From positions 7,068,001 to 7,132,000 of the forward strand of contig JAGUCH010000001.1 in assembly GCA_019096065.1 (NCBI GenBank): 64,000 nucleotides of DNA. The letters run 5' to 3'. The notes beneath the pieces are model-generated. The model did no database searches and was not told the DNA's origin. It saw only the letters and a list, made by a program, of their open reading frames with translations. Source of the DNA: Paracyclopina nana (lineage: Eukaryota; Arthropoda; Copepoda; Cyclopoida; Cyclopettidae). The position numbers and the translations under genes are program-made. Positions 1-14,300 of the stretch are shown here, piece by piece; within the stretch, counting starts at the first letter, position 1, and each line of letters starts with the position of its first letter.

Positions 1-3000
1 CAGCAGTAGATAAACTACAACGCGCCTCTTTATTAAATCTCCCCTGTTTCCATTCCAATGATGCGAGACATCATTAGCAAATGAGCTCTCGTTCCCTTCT
101 TGAAGTTACGACCAGTCACTGATAATATTGACTAGAGCACGAGGGAGAAATTCAAAGTGGAAGGAGGAGTTGACTGGATTCCTTTTCTGATGAGAACATC
201 CCTTTGCCATGTGTTGAGATGTAATAATAATGGCTCGAAAAATAATGGGGCATACTTTTGGAATAGTTGTAGACCTTTGGTGGAAGCCAGCAGTTTAAAT
301 GGGTGGGCTACCAGCTATAGGAGAGGTGATAACAATCTGGCCACTTTTTTTCGATTAATTGGATTACTGCCCACGAGCCAAGACTTGGCAATTAATCTGA
401 TTGCCTTATAATTGATGTTTTCAATTCACATCGTTTATTTTCTTTTGGCAGCTAGTTGAGATCGAGATCCATATTGAAGATAAAAAGCTTCTAGCTAGTC
501 GAACCTGGCCCCAGTCGATTAAACCTTCCACATTTTTTACCCGCATTAATCTCTGCTTGGCAAACTCATAAGTCTGTGGATTCGTAATTACACCTTGTAG
601 AGATCATCATCATAGATATAGAATGCCATTTTCAGGATCCAAGCCAGGCCTCACTTTGATTGGCTCTTGATCGAGCCAATGGCTGGCTTGATGGCAGCAT
701 CATCAAACCATTATTTCTCGTGCTATCTTGTTTCACCAGCATGTGAGCTCAACCTCTTTTGATGCAATGGTATATCTTCCACTATGGATAACGTCTGCCT
801 CCTCATCATTATCATCGTTTGGCTGTGGCTTGAATATTGATTGAGAGTTTGTAGCCCACGCACGAAGTGAAAATCGTACGTACAGGCCTGCGTCGAAGGG
901 CTGCACTAAATATGGCATCATTGGCTGCTGCTCTTCGGGGAGACCCTGATGCTAACAATGGGTCGTAGTACTGCTGCAGCTAATATCCAGCCGAGATGAT
1001 GATCAACCTGGCTGGCATGCATGCATACACTCACGATCATCATTGTGAGACTAGAAATGTATTCAAATATCTGTCTATGAATCATGCCAGCCACAATGGC
1101 ACTGATAATGGGCGTTACAACAACAAACTTCTTCTGAGGAATGATGGCGAGAAATGATGATGATTTTTCAACCACGCTGGAATTTAAAGGGCCGAATCCA
1201 CGCGCCTTCGCTAGCTTAGCTGCGGATTTAGTTACACCCTTCGCTCTTATGATCAAGCAAGCTCAAGATGCATGCATAAAAAGAGAGACCCTTGATTTTA
1301 CTATGTGTGCGTCTTCACAACTGACAAATGCTTTTAGATGATCTCAGTACTGATAGCACCTCTTCCTTGAGAGCACAGTACTACACTATTTTGTTTTTGC
1401 AAAGCTCATATTCCGAGAGTCACATCTTGAGGGTCTTTACTGTTGCTTTTTACTACAGCAATTGTTTTACTGCAGCTTTATCTTCTCTTTGCTTTGGTTC
1501 GGGTCGACGCCATTTTTTGCCATTTTCTAGCGCAACAAGAATTTGTCTCCTGTTGCAAAAGCAATAGCTTTTAATTACCACCCTCCTCGGTGAGCACTTG
1601 CCCTAAAGATGTTGGCATTGATTTTCGTTTTGAAATTAACCCTCCACCTCCCTAGAAATTTTGAAAAGAAGTCAAGCACAGTGGGTGCTCTGGCTCGGAG
1701 CCATTATCTCCTTGGTTTCACCCCCATCCATCCCGTTTTTGCTCCTAAGTCACAAAAATCTCCTTGAGAGTCTGCGATCGTAGCTCCTGATTGAGAGCTT
1801 GTAAAAATGTCGAGCATTAGGAGGAGTTATGTCCGGTGATTGCCAGCCTGCCTATCTTCAATCCCAGCTAAAGCTTCCAATGGTGGACGCCTAGTTAGCG
1901 ATTTTGGCAACTGTTGTTCTTCAAGTACTCTCTCATGAATGGACCAGACACATTTTACGACCAGATGCACTTTTTTAGCTACGGCAATCAACGGACAGCG
2001 CAATATCGCAATTTCATTAACGATAAGTTGCACGCAACCTGCTTACTCCAGCTCTTTGTTAGACGATTGGCCTGCACTAACAATATATAGGCGTCTGTGA
2101 TAAACATATTTAGGTTAGGTAGTCGTACCCGTAAGTTTAGGGCGAGCGTTATCTCCAAACCTCCCTCCCTGTCGAAATTTATGGGAGAATTTTTATGAAG
2201 CCATTAGGTTCATTGTCCAGATTCATCCCTCCAAACGACGCCTTGACAAAAATGTGCGTGTCTCCCATGCAATGATTGGCAGGCAAAGACTGACCAGGCT
2301 TTAATAGGGATTGGCGTCTTTCCTCCCTATTTTAAGATGTGGCTTACACAAAAACATAATGGATTGCTTTATCCCTGACGGCCGATGGAAAAAATGTCAC
2401 GTTTGGGGGCTGGCCGGTCATATTGCACTGCGCACTGTCCGGTGGCCATCAAACCATTATTTTTTTGCGCAAAAGCTTGAGTTCTAGTTCTAAAGAAGAA
2501 GAATGTCCAGTCCCCCCTCCCGGAGATAATGGTTAGGTACACGACCAATGGGGAACACCCGAGCAGCATCTTCAAATATCAATTCAGCTAGCAGGGGTCA
2601 CTTTTCTTGAACTACTGGTGGCTTTTATTAGCTTTATTATTAAGACAAAGGATTAGCTTGACATTGCTCATAAAAAGTGCTATTGTGGCAATTCTACATC
2701 CTAGGACGACTGCGAGCAGAATGTAAATTGAGTGCATTCCAATGCAGCAATGAAACTTCTTGATGTTGATCCAGAATTGACAAATGTGAGATACGTCTGA
2801 GGTCCAAGGTACCCCTGGAGCGTGCGAGACAAATTTCCCACAATTTTATATCGACTACCTTTCAGCAGGAGGCGATTCTGAATGACGTGCCTGAAATCCT
2901 AGAGCTTGGGTAATTTAATGGCCATTGGGATTCGTCTTGGTATTCCCTCTGTGGCAGCCATAATTATTCAATTTTCATCATCATTTACCTCAGGTTTTGT

Positions 3001-6000
3001 TATTCAAATTTTTCACTTGATTTGTGGAAGCATATAAGTAAAATTCCTGGGGATTGTAAATATTTGGCGGGCTCCAGCTAGGACAACAGAAATTCTTTTC
3101 CCATCTAGAAACTTGATATTATTGAGATACAAATCAGGCACCCCGTTGCAGTAGTTCAATTTCTTACTATCAGTTTATTGCATCTTTAACTCGGGTGTGA
3201 AATATAGCTCTAGTGATATAAAGTTATTGCATGCTCTGCTATATCTTTGTATCGAGTGGGTGGCCTCCTGCGGCATAAAGTAGCCAAAGGGGTGATAAAC
3301 AAGATCGACAAAGAGCTCACAACTACTGTCTCCACCCAAAACTGATCTAATTTCCCTACAGAGATGGAAGTTGAATGCTGCAGATATTCTTAGTTATGCT
3401 CAAACCACGATGGTAGAACTTCTTTGAAGCCCCCTGTATTTATGCATTGGTACAGCAACGATAAAGTTTTGAAATAATAGTCACGCTTTTCTTTGGCAAT
3501 TTAGAAGTCACCCCCCACCCACATGAAGCATATCACGTGCTCCTGTCGCCTCCAGGGTGGAATTGGGAATTTTCCAAGCCCATAATTATCCATTAACATT
3601 GTTTGGGATGCATCATCATTGGCTTGACATCAGAAATGGGCGCTAGAGCATTTGCCTAACGGCAAAAACGTTCAGAATTAAGGTTAATAGTCCACATGGA
3701 GATCTTCATGATCTCACCAGCACTAATTTAATAAGGCACAATGTGTTCAAAGCATACCATTAATTTTCAGTAATTGCTGAATTTCGGGTAGATGAGCCCA
3801 CTGTGCAACAGTATTAAAATGATGAGAGAACGACCATTTGCGTGGAAGTTCTCCACCAGATATCATCATCACTCTTCATCATGCGCCCATTTTAGAGGCA
3901 AAAAGTGATGGATTTGTCCTAAAATTCCTCTTGATTGTTTACGCGCCAGCAAACAAAATTAATTACTTTCGATCCGAAAGTGACTAGAGGTTGAGTGAAT
4001 CCTGTTGTAAAAATAGCGCTGGGCTTCGTTTGGAGGTTTAGTGGTGAAAATGATTTTTTTCCGCGACATTCCTTCAATTGTTTTAAAACATGCTAGAGAT
4101 CAAGCTTTAATTATCATCATTCTTGGTAAGGAGGCAAAATCGAGCGGTCGTTAATCATTTTTCTGTGAGAAGCTCAATCAGGTTTTGATTTCTGATCTTT
4201 GATCGATAATCTCCGACCTTGTTATTTGTCAAAAGAAGTTTGTTGGGCGAACGAAATCATCCCAAAATAGGCAGATTTTTCTTGAATCATCATGAAGATG
4301 ATTTCCATATGGCCTTCTTTGTGGGTCGTCGCTTGGAACATTGATGGATCTCATGAATTGTTTGTCATTGTGCTGCAGATCTCCCGCTGTTGCGTGATTT
4401 GTCCCCCTGAAATCGAACAAAAAGACACAGACTCTCCTTCATCCATGATGGAAAACTTTGGGTGATGCTGTTTGTTCAGGTATTTTTATGGCTGCACTGT
4501 GGGACATCTCGATATCATCATCGCAAGACGACGGCTCTCTTGAAAATGAGTCTGAATTCCTGAGCAGATGTGCGATTTTCTCCAATTCTGCATACTACGC
4601 ACACACTGGCTGGACTACGGATAATCCTATCCAATATGACGATTGTCAGAGGTGTTTGACTCTTATGTTACATGAGCTCAAACATCCGTTTGTATTGTGC
4701 AGCGCATTTATCCGTAATATTGTCCAGCTGCAATTTTAGTATCAATATGGCCATAGGAGCTCGTCGACACATTTATTTCAGGCTGTTTGCTGCTGCTGCT
4801 GCTGCTCTTCGACAAGACCACTTATCCGTTTAAACGCTGTAAAATGAACAAAACAATGTGTTTCCACGGGATCACGAGGATTTGCGTTTGTTTGATTTGC
4901 TGATCGCTCTTATTTTCTATTAGGCGTTTTTCCACTACGTTTTTCACGATAAGAACTTTCGATTGTTGGAAAGCGCTAGTAGACAAAAATCACGCATTGA
5001 GAAGATGATGATAATAATAGATAAGCTGTTGTTGTCATTGGATTGTTGAGTAATAGTAGAACAGTGGGAAAAAGGGTCGTGATTTCTTCGCCGAGAGTGC
5101 GGCGTGTATGGCCGCCAAAATGAGTGAAATTGCAAGCATCTTTCCTATGTATCCACGGTGCAACCATGTTTCATCCTCCACTGCCCACTGTGCATGAATT
5201 TCAGGGGATTTGCTCACATTACAAGCTCAGCACCGGCAAACAATAGTCGCGCAGTTTAATTGAATAGGTTTGACCTCTCCCTGAGAAAACTTTCATCTGT
5301 CGTTTGGGGTAGATGGGTATAAATAACCCCCCCAGTTTTTGAGTCAGCTCTCGGCCCAGAATTGATGATTTCTAGAATCATTTTCCAATTTCGACCCATA
5401 GAAACTTGAATTTCCTCTGCATATCTTTTGTCTCCCATGACTGACGATGTCAAAGTCCAACTATTCTAATGGTCTCGGACTAAGTTTCAGATAAAGCAAT
5501 CTTCGGTCATTTTCTGGGGAAAATGCAAAGGAAGAAACTTCAAAAATTGCATTGACCCAGAATGAACTGAAGTCCGTTGATTATTGGAGAGAAAGAAAGC
5601 AATATTTCATATATTGGAGAAATTCAGTCTGAAACTAGACCGTAAATTTTTCCCATTTTCCAGCTTCCATTTCATGACCACTCTGGGGAAGCTGGCGTGA
5701 AAAGCTCTCTTCTTGTCCTCGTTTCTAATATTAGTGGAGCTTCTCTTCGCCTTAATTTTTCTGCTGACGTTTTGTCCTCTGTATTTCTACTGTGAAGTGA
5801 TTTTTCTCCATATCATGCTGTGCTCCACGTGGTGGGCAGAATGACACAAAAATTATTTTTAATGAGGAGCTTGGAGGATAGATTTTGTTCATTTATAGTT
5901 TTAGGGTTTGCAAGCATGACACTTTTTAAGACTTAGCAATTGGCCCACTGTGATGAGATGCACAAAAGTTTGACCCTTTGAGAAAGCGTGTGAACGTCAA

Positions 6001-8393
6001 AGGTGGTGGAAATGGCCTCACTTCGATGGATTACTACTTACTACTACTTTTGCTATAATGTCCTAAATGGACATGGACGAGGGAGCAAATGGGACTAATT
6101 TAATCCCAGCTGGCCGTGCTGCACACTGGATCATGGTTTCTCTGATATGGGTCAATAAGCGTGACCCAAGTGTCCAAAGTCATCTCCCGCTCACTAGCCA
6201 TATAATATTCAGAATGAATGCTTGCTATTCTTCATATTTCCGAAGCCGAGCTAATTTCACTACATTCTCCCTGCCATATGTTCAGTTTCTTAGATGGTAA
6301 CCTTTTAATTCTGAATCCAGAGTAATATTGCTTTTGCCATAGAGACACTCATATTTGAAAAATGGCCCAATCTGGACGAAAAAGGCAAGAAATAGTTGGC
6401 TATATATTCCACTGTGCATCGAAAAGTCCATAATCAGATCATTCCCCCAGATAATGAAGGTCATGAATGGAAAATCAGATCAGGTGCAAACTTCTTCTTA
6501 TTATGCAGTATTATGCTGGCTAGTTAAATCTCCAGAGCTCATGTTTTATTCAACGCGGTCTCTCAGAAAAAAGATTGGGGTTAGACTCCATCATCAAAAC
6601 TAGTACAAAGGCCGGGTTAGATGGTATATGGTTGCCAAGATTGAAGTCATTAATCGATTTGACATATTTTTGTATCAGGTCAAAAGGTGGGCAGTAGCGA
6701 TCTTTTAAGAGTGCCAAGAAGTCAAGTAATCTTATCAAGATCATGCTGAGATTTTCTCAGTAGGAGGTTTGATTCATGGGAGCATCACAACCCAGAAAAC
6801 ACAATAAACTACGAAATGGCACGCTTTTACCATCAATGGCTTTTTCACTAGCTTGGAATTTATAAGATTCTACCTTGAGATAACGTTCCACTAAAAATAT
6901 CAGGAAATATTGACCTGTTATCGGGGTGATTTTCAAAATGAACTGACCACCTTGCCTCTGAAAAAAATCCACTTGGACCCTTATTGAAAAAAAAGACAAA
7001 GCTACTCTTTCAGTCGATCAGACCACTTCTCTTTGTGCAATTAAAACCAATTCTTCTTCTGCTTTTTGCCTTGTTCATCTGCGTTGAAAGATTCTCTCCA
7101 CAAGGATGTTGATTCAAAAAATAGGACGGAAAATGTCTTAAGAAATTTCGACTAGTTTCAACTCTTGGAATGTATACTGCATGAAATTGATAACGTATTT
7201 ACCTTTCTCCAGAGCCAAGGTGCATTTATCTATGTTAGGATGTATCCACGTATTTTTATTGCGCCGCTTTATAGCATGCCAAGAAATTTCAGTTTTTGCT
7301 TTGATCATATATTTTTTCTTGTAAAGGGGCCAATGACACCCATATAAAATGTGACATGACAGGGCACAAAAAATGATTGTAAAACTATAGTTGCATCATA
7401 AAGTGATACGTCTTCATGATTCCAAAGCCGCCTCAAGAAGCCTGCTTTTTTGCTTGCCTTATTATGTTAGGCACAACGGGGCAAGGCGATTCAACTTTTC
7501 ATATGAGCTATTGGGCAAGAGATAGGATGGCCTTTTGTGGCTAGTGTGTCCCAGGGTGAAAAATTTAATTGAGATCTGCATGTGGCTACTGAGAAGAAGG
7601 GTTGGCTTCAATTTTCTGATGCCATAAAAATAGACTTTTTATTGCCCTTTCGCCGCGGCCTTTTGTACCATTGATGGAAGAATCATCATCAATTTTTTGC
7701 TCTACGGCAATTAGAAAACTTTGATTGCTACCTGTCATGAGCTCAAAGGGGAGATTGAAGTCTCGAGAGAATAATTTATTTACTGATTTCGGAGATTTGC
7801 AGCGTTTACAACCATTTTATGCAGAAGTAGTAATATGTTACATGAATTCAAAGATTCTCAGGATCGCGGCTACTACGTTTGGAAAAGATGAGGGAGAATA
7901 TCAACAAAAACGATCTTGTGAGCAGCATTACTGAGATATTTGTAACTTTGGTAGCATTTTTTAGAAACATAATAGTTGAAAAGATTCTATAAATGAAATT
8001 ACAAATTTGCTGTGGTCAATATGACAACTTTTGAGGATTGCTTAGGTAGTGTGTTTTATGAATTGAAAATGCAATTTACAACCACTTGGAGGAGAAGGGA
8101 TTATTTACATGGAGTTAACATTTTGGCACAATTACAGCTTGGTACATGGGTTGCTGGTTAATAGTAGCAGTATATGAACAAACAGTCAATAATCACTATA
8201 GCAATAATAATAATAATGATGAACTTTTTTCTAGAGACGTCTCTGTCTACAATATTTTTTTTGAAGAATTTTAAAGAATGAATCTGACATGAATAATTAC
8301 GTTAAGCAGAAAAAAATCATCATCACTTAATAATTGTTCTACTAGGTTCTTTTCGCTGTTTTACGCTTCGCAGCAGTAATCAAATACGATTCA
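1..8393. other. intergenic region downstream of retained; no gene recognised
   Basis: I found no coding region that I recognise here. The open frames are short, lack splice signals that would join them into a protein, and often overlap one another on both strands (for example 4944-5217 and 6282-6603). The stretch is AT-rich with scattered simple runs, including a TGC/CTG triplet run near 4790-4806. Its right end must hold the 3' untranslated region of retained, but I could not place a poly(A) signal with confidence. Confidence 0.6.
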
Positions 8394-11300
8394 TTATGAA
8401 GTGGCAGAAGTCCTATGCTTGCCAGGTTGAGCAAACAAAACACCTTGGTAGGTGGTACCATTAATTTCCAGGCTGACAACAAGTGAGGAGTCTCCGTTGC
8501 GGCCGTCGCCTAAATAGGAGAATAGCGTTAAGTATATCCTAATGGTTTAGCGATTTTGCAGTCATACCTCTGCTTGCAATTTTAATGTTGGCACCAGGAA
8601 TGCCGAGGGGCTGCTTTTTGGCCGGTGACGAGACAACCTCTTCGATGTCCTCGGAGTCGTTGGAGCGATGTCGTTTCCTGTTGTTCACGCCAGGTGGTGC
8701 TGGCGAGAGGCTATTCTCGTTGTGAGGGGAGCTGGCTTCGCTCTTGCCGTTGTGGGCTTCATCGTCAGCCTCCACAGCCTCTTTGGTCTCATCGTCCTCC
8801 TCGTCCTCGTCCTCCAAGTCGGATCTTAGCCTCTCGTCTTTGGAGTCCGACGACGCGCAAATGGCGGCCTTTTGTCGTTGCAGGTGCAAATTGAGAGCAT
8901 TGTCTTGATGTTGCTGCGCTTGGTGAAGGATATCCGCTGGTAGCCCGGGCAGATGGGGCAGGTTGGAGAGGCCGGTCAGGCTGCCCGGAGGGGCAGCTCC
9001 ATACATCTTGAGTAGAGCCAGGCGGGTCATCTCGACAGCTGACATTGGGTCGTGCGGACCTCCACTACCCGGCGATTGAGAGGCTGCAAAGAAAACTAAT
9101 CATAGTAAAAAATAGCCGACATTTTCAGGATGGCATGTTTTGATATGATCAACAAAACGGCGAACAGAGCGACCTCTGTGCGACCTTTGGGTAACCTCGA
9201 CGTTCAATTTGCGATTAGCGTAATAAGTCATCCTGCCGTTGGTTGCTGCTGCCATGATGCGGTTTGAATGCAATCTACTGCATCTATTATACATACAATG
9301 CATGCAGGAAAATGAGTTTGTTAATCAAATGGAGAAAATGATTTGTATCTCAAGTTGGCTGCTAATGATTTCTGAAGGGAAATCTAAGCTTCGATTTGCG
9401 GTCAACGTCGATGTTGTGTCAATAAACAAGCTTCGGAGCAAAAATTCATTAGGGATTTCCTGTAGTACTCCTCCTCAGCTTGCGTATATCTAGTAGTCGA
9501 TATTTCAGCCTCTTCATCATCAAGCTTGATGAGATTCAGTGGACTGTCAATTTTTTAGCCCTGTGGCAACTCCGACGCCAATTAAGTTGATATTAAGACA
9601 ACTATGTAATAGTGAGAATGACTGACACCTTAATTACACGGCCCAATCTTCAAGCTGCTGCCTCCTGTCATCATCAAAGAAATTGCCTTCAGGAAACACA
9701 CTGGAATATTAACCCTAAAAATGCAGATCTAGCCGTTGTTCATTATGTTCAGCGCAATAACTAGCTCAGAGGGGCCCCAAGCAATGTGTGTGTAGCAGCT
9801 CCAAGCACTATCAAACGCACAAATCAAGCATTAATATGATTACATTGCCGATATCATCATCATGCAAAGTTATGGGAAAATCGTAACCAAAATTGGCTCG
9901 TGGCTAAGTAGGCTTTTTGGACGAGAATTGATGGTTTTTTCAGACTCTCTATCAATTTTATGAGAAATGGAGCACAGTGGGGCGTCATCGTGTGATAATC
10001 GTGTGATGATGTGTATAAACCTCCCCAGAATTCGTGTTTTGGCCTAGGGCTAACCATTTAATTTCATGGCCCGCCTCATCATGAGATGTGATGGTCGAGC
10101 CACACAAGAAGAATTCACTCCCAATTTCTATCGCGAACTGTGGGAGAAATGGTAATTAAACGGGTCAAACGGACGTTTTTTGCCCCACACAGAAGGCAGA
10201 TTTTTTCGCCCAAAATGATCCATCTGAGCTGTCGTGCGAAACTTGTGCTAATTTCCCCAACCCCGCAATAAATTGGCCACAGCTAGAGGTGACAACAACA
10301 ACAATTCAATCTAGACAAATAGACGCACTCAAGTGTGCCTCTCAATTGAGAAATTCGAGATTTGTCACTTGCAAAATTTGAATTGAGTAGAAAACGTCAA
10401 CATTCTTCTGTTTGAATTGTTACAAGTATCTAGATTTTCATTTATTTTTCCTGCTGATTGTGAAATGCTTTTGGCCATTGCAATTTATGATGCAGTTATC
10501 CTTCAATGGTATTGTATGACAGTTTTTTTTTGCAAAAAAATGCTTCCAGTGCTACTGAATCAGTGGGTTTATTTCATTTTATGCCAATTCCTAAGTAGTT
10601 CAAATTGGCTGCGCATTGTGCCAAGTCAAGTTATTGCATGTGAGCTGAAAGATTATTGTCAACACAGTGGTTTTCCAATCAATTTAATGGTGTGAGAAAT
10701 GCAGCAAGAGCCCAAGGCGCTGACAAATGATTAACAAAAACCAATATAATAATAATATTCATCACCTAGGCGAAATTTATGTGAATAGCTTTCATTTCTG
10801 GCCCCAGGCTTTGGATATTGATGATCTTAAATACTTTGCATGACAAAAGGGAATTCAATTTAGCGTTATGATACAGTTCCCCTCGTGGGTAAAGCATGAT
10901 TTTTTAAAAGCGACTTGGAGTTAGCTGAAGCAACCAGGCAGGAGTGGTCGTTCATGATAATTGAACCATTTGAAAAAAATCAGCTTTGTTATGAAGTTTT
11001 GCACTGAGTAAGGAGGTAGTGTGGGAAATGGCCATAAAACAGCTTTTTTCTCAATTTCTGTCTGATTCAACTAGCCAAGAAAAACGAATGGATCATATAG
11101 GTAGACATGACACATTCTCTCACTTTCCCCACATATTATGTAAATGGCCCATTATGCGCATTATGTCAGAAAATCCCAGTTTTAAACAAAAACCCACGAG
11201 GAGATCTTTTAAAAAACCACCTTTGACCTCATGATGAAAGAAAAATCTGATGACCCCATTATTTCAATATAATGCTACAGAAACAATGAAAAGTCACGGT

Positions 11301-14300
11301 ACTTGAGCATTGTAACTGAAAATGAAATTTGTGGTCGAATATGACTTTAGGAAACATAAATAGGCTCATAGAGCATTAAGCAGCCAGAAGATAATTGGCG
11401 TCATATGAAATGAGAAAAAATTGTAATTGTTATGATCGCAAGCGGAGCCTCTCTGGAAATACCTCAGAATTTGCACCGTTTTTGAATTCCAAAAGAAACA
11501 CCGCCGACTGCATAAAAATGCTAATGCTCTTTCGTTAGCATATTCCCTGCACTGTGTGCAGATGATAAAAACTACAGGAACAACCCTATGACATTCAAAG
11601 ATCCTGAAGCTCACCCTGTTTTCGAGAGCATCACTCGGCCTTAACATGGACTGAAAACACATGTCTTATCAAGGTAACCGCAACATAAAAGATCCCGCGC
11701 GTAAAAAACTGTATCACACACATACTGGTCCGCGTCAGTCTGGAATGGTAATTAATTGTCCGAAATCCCACATCGATTCATCAGCAGCGCAGACAGCAAC
11801 GTCAAAAACAATGATTTGGCTAAAATTGGGTTTGAAATTTTCTTCGTCAAAACCGCAGCCATGGCGGTAGTAGCAGGTAAAATAACCCATTTCCGCGCTA
11901 TTATGAAAGGCAAAAATAATGTTCTTACTTGGTGGCATTCCATGAGAAGTTCCATTGCCATTAAATCTTGGCCCAGTGACGAGAGACATGGGCGAAATTT
12001 GCGAGGGCATGCCTTGGCCCGGATGCAAGCCGGACATGCCCATTTCCGGATAAGCCCCATATGACCCCCGTCGACCTTCGCGTTTGTTGCCCTCGATTGC
12101 GGCTTGCAGTTCGTTGGGATTTGACAAGTTTCTTTTTAAACACTCATAGGGGTATAGGTACTTGGTATACCTGCAAAAGAGGAGGAAATGTTAATAACAT
12201 TGCACGCAATTAGCCGGCGAGGGAGAGCTCACTGTGTTCTTAGGGTGAATGCAGCTGAAGTAATTGAGGATGGCAGACCGAGACCCTTGATGACTTCTTG
12301 CCAAAGTTTCTTGTTGATGACCTCGACGAGGCCACCGCGAGCGACGACTAGATTGTACAGTTCGTACAGGTCCAACACTTGTTTGGCCATGATTGGCAGT
12401 CGATTGATTGGCGTGCCTAAAATCAAAAGGAACAGAAACTAGAGCACAACCCTTTATTTCGAACGTTGGAAATTGTCTTTATTGCGCACATTAGAAGGAG
12501 TCCGCTCTTTTTATATTCTATAATTATACTCTGAATCGTCCCACAAAATCCTCAGCAGCAGCAGCTTAGCAATGGCCATATTTCTTTTTGTCTAAACAAG
12601 CCAACGTGTGGGCCATTTATGAAAATGGCCAAACTTGTTTTTTTGATCTCGCTTTATTGGCCAAATATAATAAAAAGCAAAATGGCTGCTGTAGATAACA
12701 ATTGAGTACAGTTTTTGGTCCAAAGTTCAAATTACACATTTCCAGCATAATATCCAAATTGCCCCAAGTGACGAATAAATGGTAGTTAATGATCACATAG
12801 GCTACTTTTTTTTAACTGCCTATTGCCAGCAAGCAAGGTGTAGTACGACCATAGAAGCAGCATAGTAGTGTTGAGCGTGACAGGGCAGTATTAAAACAAA
12901 GTAGAATTGGAAGTGAAGGTCACGATATTGAATGATCCAAGCCACTACTACTATAGACGTGATGAGCGAATAAGCGACAAATTCGGCTGAAAGCGCCACT
13001 TTACAGAAACCGTGATGCTCCCGACTGCAAGTGCTTAATTGCGTAGAAATAATGGCGTTCATACTTGATGGTGGTGAGGTTGACTTCACTCACGCAATTC
13101 GACTCTAAAAAATATATGTGTATCCATTATCGGAGGGGAACTTCGAATGGCATAAGTATGACCCCAAAATGAAGATTTCAATTGTGCTTGGGAGAGCGGT
13201 CTTCAAATTAATGATCATTTTGTGACTCGGAGCGGTAATTTTACCACGAATTTTATAGATCCGGTTCAAGATAGCCAACTCTGACGACGACGACTACTTT
13301 TCGGTTTTTGTGGCTGGATTAAGCCATTTTTAGAGTGACTGACTTGTAGTAGGCTACATTGTGATACATGGTTAGATAACAGCTTTTGACAAGATTTCAG
13401 TCAAGTCCGGCCATTATTCAAGCTGCTACAAAGGGTTTTTTATGGCCAAAGCTAGCCAAGCAAGTGTTGAAGTTAATCCATGAAAAAACAAGGCAGATAT
13501 GCTATGAGCTTCAAATCGGATTATTGTTGTACGTCCTTGAAAAAGTGGGGAGAAAAAAAGTGAAAACAATATTGAATGAGGATGCTGGAGAAGAATCGGT
13601 GATTGGAAAAGAGCACACATCTGCGTTTGAAATTAGATTCTCGGGCTAGCTAATGATCATTCATGCTAATATCAGGAGATTTGGAGCATGGAGATTTTTC
13701 AGAGACTCGAATTTCCCCCTGTTTATCGTTGCAGCAGCAACGTCGAAAAGACTACACTTCTTCATCAGAAGAATATCGAGATAAATATGAGAGTGTCCCG
13801 GGAATTTCAACGCTTTCCACACCTGGTCTAGTTGCTGCTGCTCGCATTAGGGGAAATTGCCCCTGATTGAAATATCTGCAATATCTCTTTCCAGTCTAAC
13901 ACGGCCATTAACTCTCCACCGAGGAGAAGGTTTACATTTTCACTTCATTCAATGGCCGCTATAAAAATGTCCAAATAAGAGAGAGCAACAAGACGACGAA
14001 GGAGGAAAAAAGCTCCCTCCTTTCCTACGAAGAAAAAGGACGACGACACAAAAACGCTAGTAGCCGAATTGGAGCTGCTGAATTTTATGGCTGCCTGAGT
14101 CAGTCAGCACTAGTTCCTTTATTAATGGATTGTCGCGAGCTAGTGATTAGGGCTAGAAGTGTAATTTTGACCGTAAGCTGTGATCGGATTATAAACAAGA
14201 TTCTTACTAAGGTTTCATGGACATATCGAAGACAAAGACGGCAATGCTCGGCTAATTATGCTAATGAATATATGCGTGTGTGACCCTCCTGCCGAAGAAA

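Noticed and set aside
6282-6744. Overlapping short frames on both strands
   Set aside because: No motif, no splice context, and the composition matches surrounding intergenic DNA.
11022-11029. Single TGTGGGAA Su(H)-type match in a retained intron
   Set aside because: A single 8-bp degenerate match is expected by chance in 64 kb; no second site nearby.
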